Part shown: one piece after another, positions 51,647-59,980 of the stretch
Layout: each line of letters begins with the position of its first letter
Numbering within the stretch: the stretch's first letter is position 1
Source of the DNA: Porphyromonadaceae bacterium UBA7176
GTDB lineage: Bacteria > Bacteroidota > Bacteroidia > Bacteroidales > Muribaculaceae
Assembly (NCBI GenBank): GCA_002491245.1
Contig: DKVO01000035.1
Span: 38,941 to 102,940 of the forward strand
DNA: 64,000 bases
Direction of reading: 5' to 3'
Notes under the pieces: generated by a model
The model's input: only the letters and a program-made list of their open reading frames with translations
What the model was told of the DNA's origin: nothing
Databases searched by the model: none
Position numbers and translations under genes: made by a program

Positions 51647-52108
51647 ATGGAGCAGACCTTTATAATTCTCAAGCCTTCGACTATCACCCGCGCTCTTGTG
51701 GGCGACGTCCTCACTCGTTTTCAGCGCAAAGGTTTGCGCATAGCCGGCATCAAGATGATGCAGCTCGACGAGGATATACTCCGTCGTCATTACGCCCACC
51801 TTGTCGACAGGGATTTCTTTCCCGACCTGCTCAAATCGATGATGGTGACGCCTGTGATTGTGGCTGTATTGTCGGGTAAGGATGCCGTGGCCGTGGTGCG
51901 CTCCATGACAGGAGCCACCAACTGCCGTAAGGCTGCTCCCGGTACAATCCGTGGCGATTTCGGTATGAGCGGACAAGAGAATATCATCCACGCTTCCGAC
52001 TCACCCGAGAATGCGGCTATAGAAATCGAACGTTTCTTCAAACCGGAAGAAATATTCGATTACACTCTACTGACACTTCCGGCGACTTATGCTCCCGACG
52101 AACTCTAA
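51647..52108 (+). CDS. ndk: Nucleoside-diphosphate kinase
   Basis: A 153-residue enzyme that balances nucleoside triphosphates. It starts TFIILKPSTITRALVG; the phosphohistidine is H115 in ENIIHASDSPENA, and GATNCRKAAPGTIRGDFG is the conserved nucleotide loop. Normal length. The next gene starts about 60 bases downstream on the same strand. Confidence 0.97.
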   Translation: MEQTFIILKPSTITRALVGDVLTRFQRKGLRIAGIKMMQLDEDILRRHYAHLVDRDFFPDLLKSMMVTPVIVAVLSGKDAVAVVRSMTGATNCRKAAPGTIRGDFGMSGQENIIHASDSPENAAIEIERFFKPEEIFDYTLLTLPATYAPDEL

Positions 52109-52167
52109 TCATCACTCCTCAAGATAAATTGTTATCACATCAATCAAATAGCATGTCAATCTCTCCG

Positions 52168-53148
52168 ATGAAAGGAATAATAAGCACTGTACTGGCCATC
52201 ATGCTTGGCTTTGCCGGCATGTCGGCCCAGACATACAAACTCCCCGACCGCCATTCTGCCAGCCACGGCACACTTCTCGCCAATCAAGGTAATGCCGGCA
52301 TTTCGGTGGAGAATACCACAAAATATCTCGAAGAACTCTTCGACGAAGAAGAAGAGCCCGAATTCGACATCTACACCGAAGGCTGGGACAGTCAGGCGGT
52401 GAACTGCTACACAAACGTCCAGGTGCCGAATACGGCCGAGATAGATGTAACCAATTTCGCGATACCGCATCCGGGCTATATTACATCGCCATATGGCTAC
52501 CGTCGCCGTTTCCGTCGTATGCACAAAGGCGTCGATCTCAAGCTCAACATCGGCGATACCGTGCGTGCCGCCTTCGACGGTAAGGTGCGCATAGTCCGTA
52601 ACCAGGGACGTCGCAAAGGCTACGGCATGTATGTGGTGATCCGCCACACCAACCAACTCGAGACTGTCTACGGCCACTTGTCGGAATGGCTTGTCAAGCC
52701 CGACCAATATGTAAAGGCTGGCGACCCCATCGCCTTGGGTGGTAATACAGGCCGCTCCACCGGTCCACACCTCCACTTCGAGACGCGATACATGGGATAC
52801 CCTATCAATCCATGCGCGATTTTCGATTTCGCCAACCAGACAACACATACCGACATATATACATTCGATAAAAAAACTTATCAAAACGCGCGTAATTATT
52901 CGCCGGCGGCCAATTCGGCTTATGCCAAGCAGTATCTGAAAGATAATCCGGTGAAGGCTTGGTCGCGTTCATCGTCGGGCAGTGGCAGCAGCGCACATGC
53001 GTCCTCGTCGAGCTACCGTGTCCGTAAAGGCGACACCCTCAGCAAGATCGCATCGCGCAACGGCACGACTGTTGCCAAGCTTTGCCGTCTCAATGGTCTC
53101 ACAACCAAATCAAAGCTTACGATAGGTCAGCGGATAAAACTTAAATAA
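52168..53148 (+). CDS. M23 peptidase with LysM domain
   Basis: A secreted peptidoglycan peptidase, 326 residues from the ATG at 52168, which gives the signal MKGIISTVLAIMLGFAGMSA; ATGs at 52153 and 52129 are alternatives. Lysostaphin-type zinc motifs are MHKGVDLK and GPHLHFE. After a Ser-rich linker the last 45 residues form a LysM (YRVRKGDTLSKIASRNGTT). An acidic stretch (EELFDEEEEPEFD) lies near the mature N-terminus. Role in cell-wall remodelling is likely. Confidence 0.92.
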   Translation: MKGIISTVLAIMLGFAGMSAQTYKLPDRHSASHGTLLANQGNAGISVENTTKYLEELFDEEEEPEFDIYTEGWDSQAVNCYTNVQVPNTAEIDVTNFAIPHPGYITSPYGYRRRFRRMHKGVDLKLNIGDTVRAAFDGKVRIVRNQGRRKGYGMYVVIRHTNQLETVYGHLSEWLVKPDQYVKAGDPIALGGNTGRSTGPHLHFETRYMGYPINPCAIFDFANQTTHTDIYTFDKKTYQNARNYSPAANSAYAKQYLKDNPVKAWSRSSSGSGSSAHASSSSYRVRKGDTLSKIASRNGTTVAKLCRLNGLTTKSKLTIGQRIKLK

Positions 53149-53173
53149 ATCAACCGTCGGCCTTGCCGCCCTC

Positions 53174-53213
53174 TGTTGATGCTCCTCCCTGTTGATGCTC
53201 CTCCCTGTTGATG
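53174..53213 (+). repeat. 16-base tandem repeat at the recD2 start
   Basis: Two copies of tgttgatgctcctccc (53174-53189, 53190-53205) and a third partial copy (tgttgatg) that contains the recD2 start codon. Confidence 0.85.
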
Positions 53214-55328
53214 GAAACAATCAGATGTACTGTTGAGGGAGTGACTTTCTATAACTCCGACAACGATTATGCCGTGGTGCGCGTCAAGACTGAGCCCCAC
53301 GGCATAAGCCATATAGTGGTGGGTATATTGTCGAAGTTCTGTCCCGGTGTGAGGCTCGAAGTCGAAGGCGTATTTCACAATGATCCTCGCTATGGCGAAC
53401 AGTTTGCCGCCTCGGCATGGCGCGAGATAATGCCAGTCAACGTCCGAGGCATAGAGCGTTACCTTGCCTCCGGTTATATCAAAGGTATCGGACGGGCTAC
53501 GGCGAAAGCTATCGTAAAGCGCTTTGGCAGAGATACTATCGATATCCTCGACAACGATATCGACAGACTTGCCGAGGTCCCGGGGCTTGGTAAGACCCGT
53601 ATCAAGGCGGTTCGCGAGGGATGGGGTGCACGTAAAGCCGAACGTGAGATCTTTATCGGCCTACAGGGATACGGGATATCATCGTCGTATGCCTCTAAAA
53701 TCTACAGGATCTATGGCCGCGATGCTATGTCTGCGGTCAAAGATAACCCTTACCGTCTTGCCGACGACATTGATGGTATCGGTTTCAAAACCGCCGATGC
53801 CATCGCCTCAGGTATGGGCTACGGTGTCAATGATAGCCGCAGGATAGGAGCCGGGGTTTTGTTCACCCTGCGCAGATATGCCGACGACGGACATGTGTTT
53901 GCACCCTTTGAAGCTCTTGTCGCCGATACCGCGGCCTTGCTCGGAGTAGCAGGACAAGAAGTAGCGGAAGCGGTGACCTCACTGGCCGTAGACAAAAAGG
54001 TGGTGATGGAAGATACTGCCGTTTATCTGCCGATGTATTGGTATGCCGAAAGAGGGGCGGCCAGACGTATGCTCGATATCATGGGCAGCCGGTGTAAACC
54101 GGCGAAACTCTCCTCTCCCGGTCATGCTCCCGAAGGTCTGGTGTACGACAAAGTGCAGCTCGAGGCTATCGACAAAGCTGTGGAGTCGAAAGTCATGGTG
54201 CTTACCGGTGGCCCCGGTACCGGTAAGACTACGGCGGTAAAAGGAATAATTGCTGCTTTCAAGGCTCGCAAGATGAAGATATTATTGGCTGCACCTACCG
54301 GCCGTGCGGCCAAGCGCATGTCGGAGGCTACCGGAATGGAAGCGCGTACAATACACCGCTTGCTCGAATATAACCCAACCGGAGGCTTCGGGCGCGATGC
54401 CGAAAATCCACTCGACGGCGATGCTCTTATTGTCGACGAGTGTTCGATGATAGACATATTGCTGTTCTATAGCCTCCTTAAAGCAGTGCCGCAACACATG
54501 CGTGTTATCATGGTCGGTGATATCGATCAGCTGCCGAGTGTCGGCGCCGGAAATGTATTGCGCGATGTCATAGCCTCAGGTAAAGTTCCTGTAGTAAGAC
54601 TCACGCATATATTCCGGCAAGCCATGACAAGTCGTATAGTAACCAATGCTCATGCCATCAATGCCGGTCAGCAGCCCGATCTGTCCAATGGACTTGACTC
54701 CGACTTTTTCTTCATCTCCGTTCCCGACACCGATATTGCTGCCACTATTGTCGACCTCGTCGGAGGGCGTCTGCCGGGTGCATATCACATACAGGCCAAA
54801 GAGATACAGGTGCTGACACCCATGTGTAAGGGCGAGATTGGGGCGTCGGCGCTGAACGATGCCTTGCGGCAAGCCGTCAATCCCCGTGGTAATGAACTGC
54901 GGCGAGGCGATGCCGTATATAGGGTGGGCGACAAGGTGATGCAGGTCAAAAACAATTACGACAAGAATATTTTCAATGGCGATATCGGCTTTATCGATGC
55001 GATAGATGCTTCACGTGAAAAATTGGAAGTGAGGTACGACAACCGTATTGTGGAGTACACTTATTCTGAGCTTGACGAGCTTATGGCTGCCTATGCCATC
55101 ACAATTCATAAGAGCCAGGGTTCAGAATTTCCTATCGTCGTGATTCCGGTCACGATGAAGCATTTTGTCATGTTGCAACGCAACCTGATCTACACAGCCG
55201 TCACACGCGCAAAGCAGGTGTGCGTCATGGTTGGCGACCGCAGGGCCTTGGCTTATGCTGTCGATAACCAGCGCATAAGCAGCCGCAACACACGCCTTGC
55301 CAATCGCCTCGCAGCAGAAAATAATTGA
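53211..55328 (+). CDS. recD2: SF1B DNA helicase RecD2
   Basis: A 705-residue helicase. The N-terminal OB-like domain (residues 1-75), a helix-hairpin-helix region (IKGIGRATAKAIVKRFG, LAEVPGLGKTRIKAVREGW) and an AAA core with Walker A GGPGTGKTT at residues 333-341, Walker B LIVDECSMID and the C-terminal AYAITIHKSQGSEFP. It is the RecBCD-independent form. Starts within a short tandem repeat; TTG one codon before is also open. Confidence 0.95.
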   Translation: METIRCTVEGVTFYNSDNDYAVVRVKTEPHGISHIVVGILSKFCPGVRLEVEGVFHNDPRYGEQFAASAWREIMPVNVRGIERYLASGYIKGIGRATAKAIVKRFGRDTIDILDNDIDRLAEVPGLGKTRIKAVREGWGARKAEREIFIGLQGYGISSSYASKIYRIYGRDAMSAVKDNPYRLADDIDGIGFKTADAIASGMGYGVNDSRRIGAGVLFTLRRYADDGHVFAPFEALVADTAALLGVAGQEVAEAVTSLAVDKKVVMEDTAVYLPMYWYAERGAARRMLDIMGSRCKPAKLSSPGHAPEGLVYDKVQLEAIDKAVESKVMVLTGGPGTGKTTAVKGIIAAFKARKMKILLAAPTGRAAKRMSEATGMEARTIHRLLEYNPTGGFGRDAENPLDGDALIVDECSMIDILLFYSLLKAVPQHMRVIMVGDIDQLPSVGAGNVLRDVIASGKVPVVRLTHIFRQAMTSRIVTNAHAINAGQQPDLSNGLDSDFFFISVPDTDIAATIVDLVGGRLPGAYHIQAKEIQVLTPMCKGEIGASALNDALRQAVNPRGNELRRGDAVYRVGDKVMQVKNNYDKNIFNGDIGFIDAIDASREKLEVRYDNRIVEYTYSELDELMAAYAITIHKSQGSEFPIVVIPVTMKHFVMLQRNLIYTAVTRAKQVCVMVGDRRALAYAVDNQRISSRNTRLANRLAAENN

Positions 55329-55349
55329 ATGTCTTGTTGAAGAGGATAC

Positions 55350-55453
55350 AAAAAAAGGGAAAGCTTACTACATCGCACCGCTACAACCCGATACCCTTGC
55401 TTCGGTCAAGACCTGGGGGATTTTCGGGGAGCTGGTCGTGTAGGACTTTCCCG
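55350..55453 (-). ncRNA. ffs: Signal recognition particle RNA (4.5S), small bacterial type
   Basis: A roughly 100-nt minus-strand RNA in the gap between recD2 and the symporter. Its ends pair (GGGAAAG at 55452-55446 with CTTTCCC at 55363-55357), and seven T follow at 55356-55350. Inside is domain IV of SRP RNA: CCCCCAGG, ten bases, then AGCAAGGG, the same spacing as in E. coli. A second helix is CTACA/TGTAG with ACC/GGT. The ten bases are TCTTGACCGA, so the usual GGAA tetraloop is absent. The promoter is ideal. Terminator coincides with the closing stem. Confidence 0.82.
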
Positions 55454-55457
55454 GCCA

Positions 55458-55488
55458 CAAAATTACTACTTCCGGCCGACCTTGCAAA
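55458..55488 (-). promoter_or_regulatory. Promoter of the SRP RNA
   Basis: On the minus strand TTTG (55488-55485), 19 bases, TAATTTTG (55465-55458). The predicted transcript start at about 55452 coincides with the 5' strand of the closing stem. Confidence 0.75.
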
Positions 55489-55514
55489 AAATCGCCGGAA
55501 GTTTTAACTAAATT

Positions 55515-56690
55515 TCACAATGCCGCAGTACCCTCTTGCCGTTTGCGGCCGAAGAAGCGGTCGATAATCTGAGCGATAGCTCCGTCGCCTGTGATGTTGC
55601 AGGCAGTTCCGAAACTATCCATAGCTATGTAGAGCGCTATCATCAGGGCATTGTCGGCCTCGCTGAAGCCAAGCATACCCGACAGCAGGCCAAGCGAAGC
55701 CATGATAGCTCCCCCTGGTACTCCCGGTGCCGCAATTATGGTGATGCCGAGCATGGCTATGAAGCCGGCGAACATCATGGCATCAAATGGCATGTCGCGT
55801 ACAAGCATCAGCGCCACCGCGCAGGCTACAATCTTGAGAGTCGACCCCGACATGTGTATCGTCGCACACAGTGGTATGACAAAACCGGCCACATCGCGGC
55901 TCACACCCATCTTGATCGTGCGCTCGAGAGTCACCGGTATGGTCGCTGCCGATGATTGTGTGCCAAGAGCCGTAGCATAGGCAGGCATCATGGTCCAGAG
56001 CGATTTAAACGGATTATAGCCGCTGAAGAGCGATGCTATAAGATACTGGATTACAAGCACACCGACGTGGAGGGCGAATATGACAGCTATGATCTTTACA
56101 AAAGTAGTAAGTATCGGCCCTACCGACCCTTCGATTGTCATCGACATGAATATGCCGAAGATATAGATGGGCAGCAGTGGCACTATCACTTTTGCAATTA
56201 TGAGGCTTATCACATTGCGGAAATCGCCGATGACTCCTTTGAGTCGGGCTGTGGCATCTCCCGATACCGCACATCCGAAGCCGAGGACAAAAGCCAGGGC
56301 GAGCGATGATGTCACGCCCATGAGTGGTTCTATCGGAAGGGTGAAAAACGGAGCCGGAGCGCTTCCTGCAGCTGTGTCGGTATTTACCACGCTGTCGCCG
56401 ATAAGTCCGGGGAAAGTGAGGCTGGCGGTGAAGTACGAAAGCATACCCGATCCGAAAGTCATGAGATATGCTATACCTACGGTCGCGGCAAGCATGGCGC
56501 CGGCGCGCTTGCCGATGTCGGCGATGGCCGGAGCTACGAAACCAACTATCAGCAGAGGTATCACGAAACCGAGCAGCGAGCTGAACACGGAGTTGAATGT
56601 GGCGAAGATACGTGCTACCCAATCGGGAAACACAAATCCTGCGCCTATGCCGGCTGCTATGGCTATTGCTATGCGGACGAGGAGTTTCAT
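55515..56690 (-). CDS. Dicarboxylate/amino acid:cation symporter
   Basis: A 391-residue DAACS-family transporter with eight or more membrane segments. The hairpin and binding motifs are GTQSSAATIPVTL, CATIHMSGSTLK, APGVPGGAIMAS and the C-terminal DSFGTACNITGDGAIA. Closest general type is SstT/GltP; serine, glutamate or dicarboxylate cannot be told apart. Begins with a one-base overlap on tatA. Confidence 0.9.
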   Translation of the reverse strand: MKLLVRIAIAIAAGIGAGFVFPDWVARIFATFNSVFSSLLGFVIPLLIVGFVAPAIADIGKRAGAMLAATVGIAYLMTFGSGMLSYFTASLTFPGLIGDSVVNTDTAAGSAPAPFFTLPIEPLMGVTSSLALAFVLGFGCAVSGDATARLKGVIGDFRNVISLIIAKVIVPLLPIYIFGIFMSMTIEGSVGPILTTFVKIIAVIFALHVGVLVIQYLIASLFSGYNPFKSLWTMMPAYATALGTQSSAATIPVTLERTIKMGVSRDVAGFVIPLCATIHMSGSTLKIVACAVALMLVRDMPFDAMMFAGFIAMLGITIIAAPGVPGGAIMASLGLLSGMLGFSEADNALMIALYIAMDSFGTACNITGDGAIAQIIDRFFGRKRQEGTAAL

Positions 56691-56875
56691 CAGTTCTTGT
56701 CTTCGTCCTCGCCTTTGACCCCTTTGCGGAAGTTCGATATACCTTTGCCGATGCCTCGCATCAGTTCGGGCAATTTACGGCCGCCAAAGAGCAGAAGTAC
56801 CACGATGAGGACTATGACCCATTCCCAGAAGCCCATGCCGCCGAGGAAGATCGGGAGAAAAAATGCGTTTGTCAT
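56690..56875 (-). CDS. tatA: Twin-arginine translocase subunit TatA
   Basis: A 61-residue membrane protein: one N-terminal helix, hinge FGGRKLPELMRGIGKGI, and an amphipathic helix ending in an acidic tail. The family hallmark FGxxKLPEL is present. tatC is not in the window. Confidence 0.92.
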   Translation of the reverse strand: MTNAFFLPIFLGGMGFWEWVIVLIVVLLLFGGRKLPELMRGIGKGISNFRKGVKGEDEDKN

Positions 56876-56938
56876 ACGATAACGGTATTGTTTTGTCTTT
56901 TAAAGTGGTAAAGTTACTGATTATTGCTCAAAAATCAC

Positions 56939-56946
56939 TACCTTTG
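56939..56946 (+). promoter_or_regulatory. Promoter -7 box of the fabD operon
   Basis: TACCTTTG, 36 bases before the fabD ATG. The -33 box is unclear. The promoter may drive the whole fabD to DA1-like gene group. Confidence 0.5.
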
Positions 56947-56982
56947 CACTAATTTTAAGACTTATTATAAACCAATCGAAAA

Positions 56983-57858
56983 ATGAAAGCATACGTTTTC
57001 CCCGGTCAAGGCGCGCAATTCGTAGGAATGGGCAAAGACCTCTACGACAACAACGCCGAGATCCGCGAACTCTTCGAGAAAGCTAACGAAATACTTGGAT
57101 TCCGTATTACCGATCTCATGTTCGAAGGTACGGATGAAGACCTCCGTAAGACTGCCGTAACACAGCCTGCCATATTCATCCACTCGGTACTTCTTGCCAA
57201 GAGCCTCGGCGACGATTTCAAACCCTCTATGACCGCCGGTCATTCTTTGGGCGAATTTTCGGCCCTCACCGCAGCCGGTGCGCTGTCGTTTGAAGATGGT
57301 CTGCGTCTTGTCGCAGCCCGTGCGAACGCCATGCAGAAAGCATGCGAGATGAAGGAGTCGACTATGGCTGCTGTTATCGCTCTCCCCGACGAGAAAGTAG
57401 AGGAGATATGCGACGGCATCGACGGTGTGGTGTGCGCTAACTACAACTGCCCCGGTCAGATTGTGATTTCGGGCGAAGTTGAAGGTATCGACAAAGCCTG
57501 TGAGCTCCTCAAGGCTGCTGGTGCCAAGCGCGCCCTCAAGCTCAAGGTGGGTGGTGCGTTCCATTCGCCCTGCATGGAGCCGGCCCGTGCCGAACTCGCC
57601 GCTGCGATAGAGGCTACCGAAATCCATACCCCCATATGCCCCGTATACCAAAACGTTGACGCTCTGCCTCATACCGATCCGGCTGAAATCAAAGCTAACC
57701 TTGTAGCCCAGCTTACAGCTCCTGTGCGTTGGACTCAGACCGTGCGCAACATGGTTGCCGACGGTGCCACCGAGTTCGTGGAGCTTGGCCCGGGTAAAGT
57801 GCTCCAGGGTTTGGTTAGCAAAATCGCTCCCGGCGTAACAGTGAGCGGAATGCAATAA
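56983..57858 (+). CDS. fabD: Malonyl-CoA-ACP transacylase
   Basis: A 291-residue fatty-acid synthesis enzyme. Nucleophile S88 in TAGHSLGEFSA, catalytic H194 in GGAFHSPCM, and start motif FPGQGAQFVGMG. Full length. The next start is four bases after its stop, so the kinase gene is probably co-transcribed. Confidence 0.97.
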   Translation: MKAYVFPGQGAQFVGMGKDLYDNNAEIRELFEKANEILGFRITDLMFEGTDEDLRKTAVTQPAIFIHSVLLAKSLGDDFKPSMTAGHSLGEFSALTAAGALSFEDGLRLVAARANAMQKACEMKESTMAAVIALPDEKVEEICDGIDGVVCANYNCPGQIVISGEVEGIDKACELLKAAGAKRALKLKVGGAFHSPCMEPARAELAAAIEATEIHTPICPVYQNVDALPHTDPAEIKANLVAQLTAPVRWTQTVRNMVADGATEFVELGPGKVLQGLVSKIAPGVTVSGMQ

Positions 57859-57862
57859 TGTA

Positions 57863-59179
57863 ATGCCATCTCTCTCTCCCGGCACAGTGATAACGGTGAG
57901 CGACGGATCGTCGCTCACCGTCATTGCGTATATAGCCTCCGGTGGTCAGGGCGAGGTATACCGTGTCCGGCGCAATCCGGGCGGACGCGAGATGGCTTTG
58001 AAGTGGTACACCAACCGCGCTATCATCGATAATCCTGACTTTTTAAAGACCTTGCGGCACAACTGCAGGCACAAGGCTCCATCCGATGCTTTTCTATGGC
58101 CCGAGGCTGTTACCGACAGGCAGTACGGAAGTTTCGGCTATATCATGCGTCTGCGTCCCGAAGGCTTTGTCGATCTTGGCAAATTTTTCTGCATCGACCG
58201 AAATCCGCAGGCATACTTCCGCTCATGGCTCGCCAAACTTACGGCATGTATCCAGATATGCGACGCTTTCAGCCGTCTGCACAATAATGGGTTCAGTTAT
58301 CAGGATATAAACGACGGCAGTTTCCTCATTGATCCGTTCCGGGGGCATGTGCTGATATGCGACAACGACAATATCGTGAGCGACGGCTGCAGCAACGGTG
58401 TCTCCGGCAAACCTCATTACATGGCTCCAGAAGTGGCCGAGGGAAATACCCCCGACCGGGCATCAGACCGGTTCAGTCTCGCCATAATCCTTTACCGGAT
58501 ACTCATGATAGATCACCCTTTCGAGGGACGTTCGACAACATCCGACGAGAACCGGTGCCTGACTCCCGACCGCGAGATGCTGCTGTTTGGCCGTGAGGCC
58601 GTTTTCTGCCATGATACAGCCGACCGTTCAAACGCACCGGTAGAGGGCCTGCACGACAATTCGATACTTTATTGGCGATATCTTACATCACGATTGCAAC
58701 GCGCATTCAGGATCGCCTTGTGCCGCCGGGCCATTGTTGATCCTTGCTGTCGTATCCGCGCCTCATCGTGGAAGCAGATGATGTTGGCCGAGAGGGCCGC
58801 TCTCGTTACATGTCATGCCGCTCCTGACGTTCCGGTCCACGATTATCTTTGCGAGGGAGCCAAGCCCGACTTATGTCCGCTTTGTGGGAGCATGACCGGT
58901 GCTGAAGTCTGGCTGGATTTCGGCGATGCTATGCCGGCATATCGGCTTACCGCGTCTAAACCGCTCTTTCTTGGCGAAAGCTTTGTGCCCGAAGGGATAT
59001 GCCGCGCCGTCAATTCATCGGGTGTTGATAGCCTGGTTCTCGAAAATGTGTCCCGTCACACGTGGCATATTGTCGAGTCTGGAGGCCGGCGCTTCAAGGT
59101 CGTACCCGGGGCGTACTGCCGCCTTGTCGGTGGTGCGTCAATAAATTTCGGTTCTTGGCGCGCAAAAATAGAAATATAG
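57863..59179 (+). CDS. Divergent Ser/Thr kinase-like protein (TerY-P triad type)
   Basis: A 438-residue cytoplasmic protein. Residues 20-310 have a protein kinase fold: glycine loop GGQGEVY (27-33), the VAIK lysine at K47 (MALKWY), catalytic-loop D148 in YQDINDGSF, metal-binding CDNDN at 166-170 in place of DFG, and MAPE at 187-190. The HRDLKPxN loop has lost its His, Lys and Asn, as in kinases that accompany vWA and PP2C proteins. A CPLC knuckle at 338-341 leads to a beta-rich tail (LVLENVSRHTWHI ... GGASINFG) that resembles an FHA domain. The next gene encodes a vWA protein and follows after 33 bases. Whether it is active is open. Confidence 0.8.
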   Translation: MPSLSPGTVITVSDGSSLTVIAYIASGGQGEVYRVRRNPGGREMALKWYTNRAIIDNPDFLKTLRHNCRHKAPSDAFLWPEAVTDRQYGSFGYIMRLRPEGFVDLGKFFCIDRNPQAYFRSWLAKLTACIQICDAFSRLHNNGFSYQDINDGSFLIDPFRGHVLICDNDNIVSDGCSNGVSGKPHYMAPEVAEGNTPDRASDRFSLAIILYRILMIDHPFEGRSTTSDENRCLTPDREMLLFGREAVFCHDTADRSNAPVEGLHDNSILYWRYLTSRLQRAFRIALCRRAIVDPCCRIRASSWKQMMLAERAALVTCHAAPDVPVHDYLCEGAKPDLCPLCGSMTGAEVWLDFGDAMPAYRLTASKPLFLGESFVPEGICRAVNSSGVDSLVLENVSRHTWHIVESGGRRFKVVPGAYCRLVGGASINFGSWRAKIEI

Positions 59180-59212
59180 CGTATAATATAAAAAACAGAC
59201 TACCTGACAGAT

Positions 59213-59980
59213 ATGGCTCTTGCAGATCTCCGACCACGACCCAGCGCCCGGCGCAGGATGAACATGTTCTATCTCCTCGACACATCCGGCTCCATGCGTT
59301 ACAACGATTGCATAGGCAGCGTAAACAGGGCCATGCCTGAGATTGTGGGTATATTGCGCGAAATCAGCGATTCCAACCACGACCAAAGCGACATATATCT
59401 GTCGTGCATCACGTTCGATAACGAAGCCCGTGAGCTTTACGATGCTCCTGTCGATGTCAAGGATTTCAGATGGGCAGATGTCAAGGCCGAGGGTCTGACC
59501 AATCTCAAGGCCGCTTTCGACTTGCTTGAGGCTCAGTTGCAGAGTGGTGCCGCCATGTCGGCGCCGGCAGGACATTTGCGACCGGCGGTATTGCTTCTCA
59601 GCGACGGTGATCCCGACGATGGTTGGGAGGAGGCGCTCGACCGGCTGCAGGCTAACCTATGGTTCCGCCAGGCATATAAAATCGCTATAGCGATAGGTTG
59701 CAAGCCATCCAATATCGAGATGTGCCGTGCTCTTACCCGTTTTGCCCGGCCCCTCGACGCCGGCGGAGAGCCGGTGATAATATCTATCGACCAGCTCGAC
59801 AGGCTCTACGATGTAATCAAACTTGTGTCGTCGACGGTGAGCCGAATAGGATCGAGCAATGCTGCTGCCGGTGGTCGTTCGCCGGCACAACGGATACGCG
59901 ATGCGATTGTCAACGACGCCGGCAATATCGTCGGTGTGAATATCCCCTCAATGTTAGACGACGGGCAAGGATGGTACTGA
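59213..59980 (+). CDS. TerY-like vWA domain protein
   Basis: A 255-residue protein. The von Willebrand A domain has a complete MIDAS: DTSGS at 23-27, T96 in GLTNLKAAF and D131 in LLLSDGDPDD. In TerY it binds metal and partners in stress-response complexes. After residue 210 the tail holds a short Gly/Ala linker and a helix. It overlaps the phosphatase gene by ten bases. There are no signal or membrane segments, so it should act in the cytoplasm with the kinase and phosphatase. Confidence 0.88.
   Translation: MALADLRPRPSARRRMNMFYLLDTSGSMRYNDCIGSVNRAMPEIVGILREISDSNHDQSDIYLSCITFDNEARELYDAPVDVKDFRWADVKAEGLTNLKAAFDLLEAQLQSGAAMSAPAGHLRPAVLLLSDGDPDDGWEEALDRLQANLWFRQAYKIAIAIGCKPSNIEMCRALTRFARPLDAGGEPVIISIDQLDRLYDVIKLVSSTVSRIGSSNAAAGGRSPAQRIRDAIVNDAGNIVGVNIPSMLDDGQGWY

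Noticed and set aside
59698..59970. N-terminal extension of the PP2C protein
   Set aside because: This part overlaps the vWA gene in another frame and is Arg/Cys-rich without phosphatase features; the ATG at 59971 gives a normal start.
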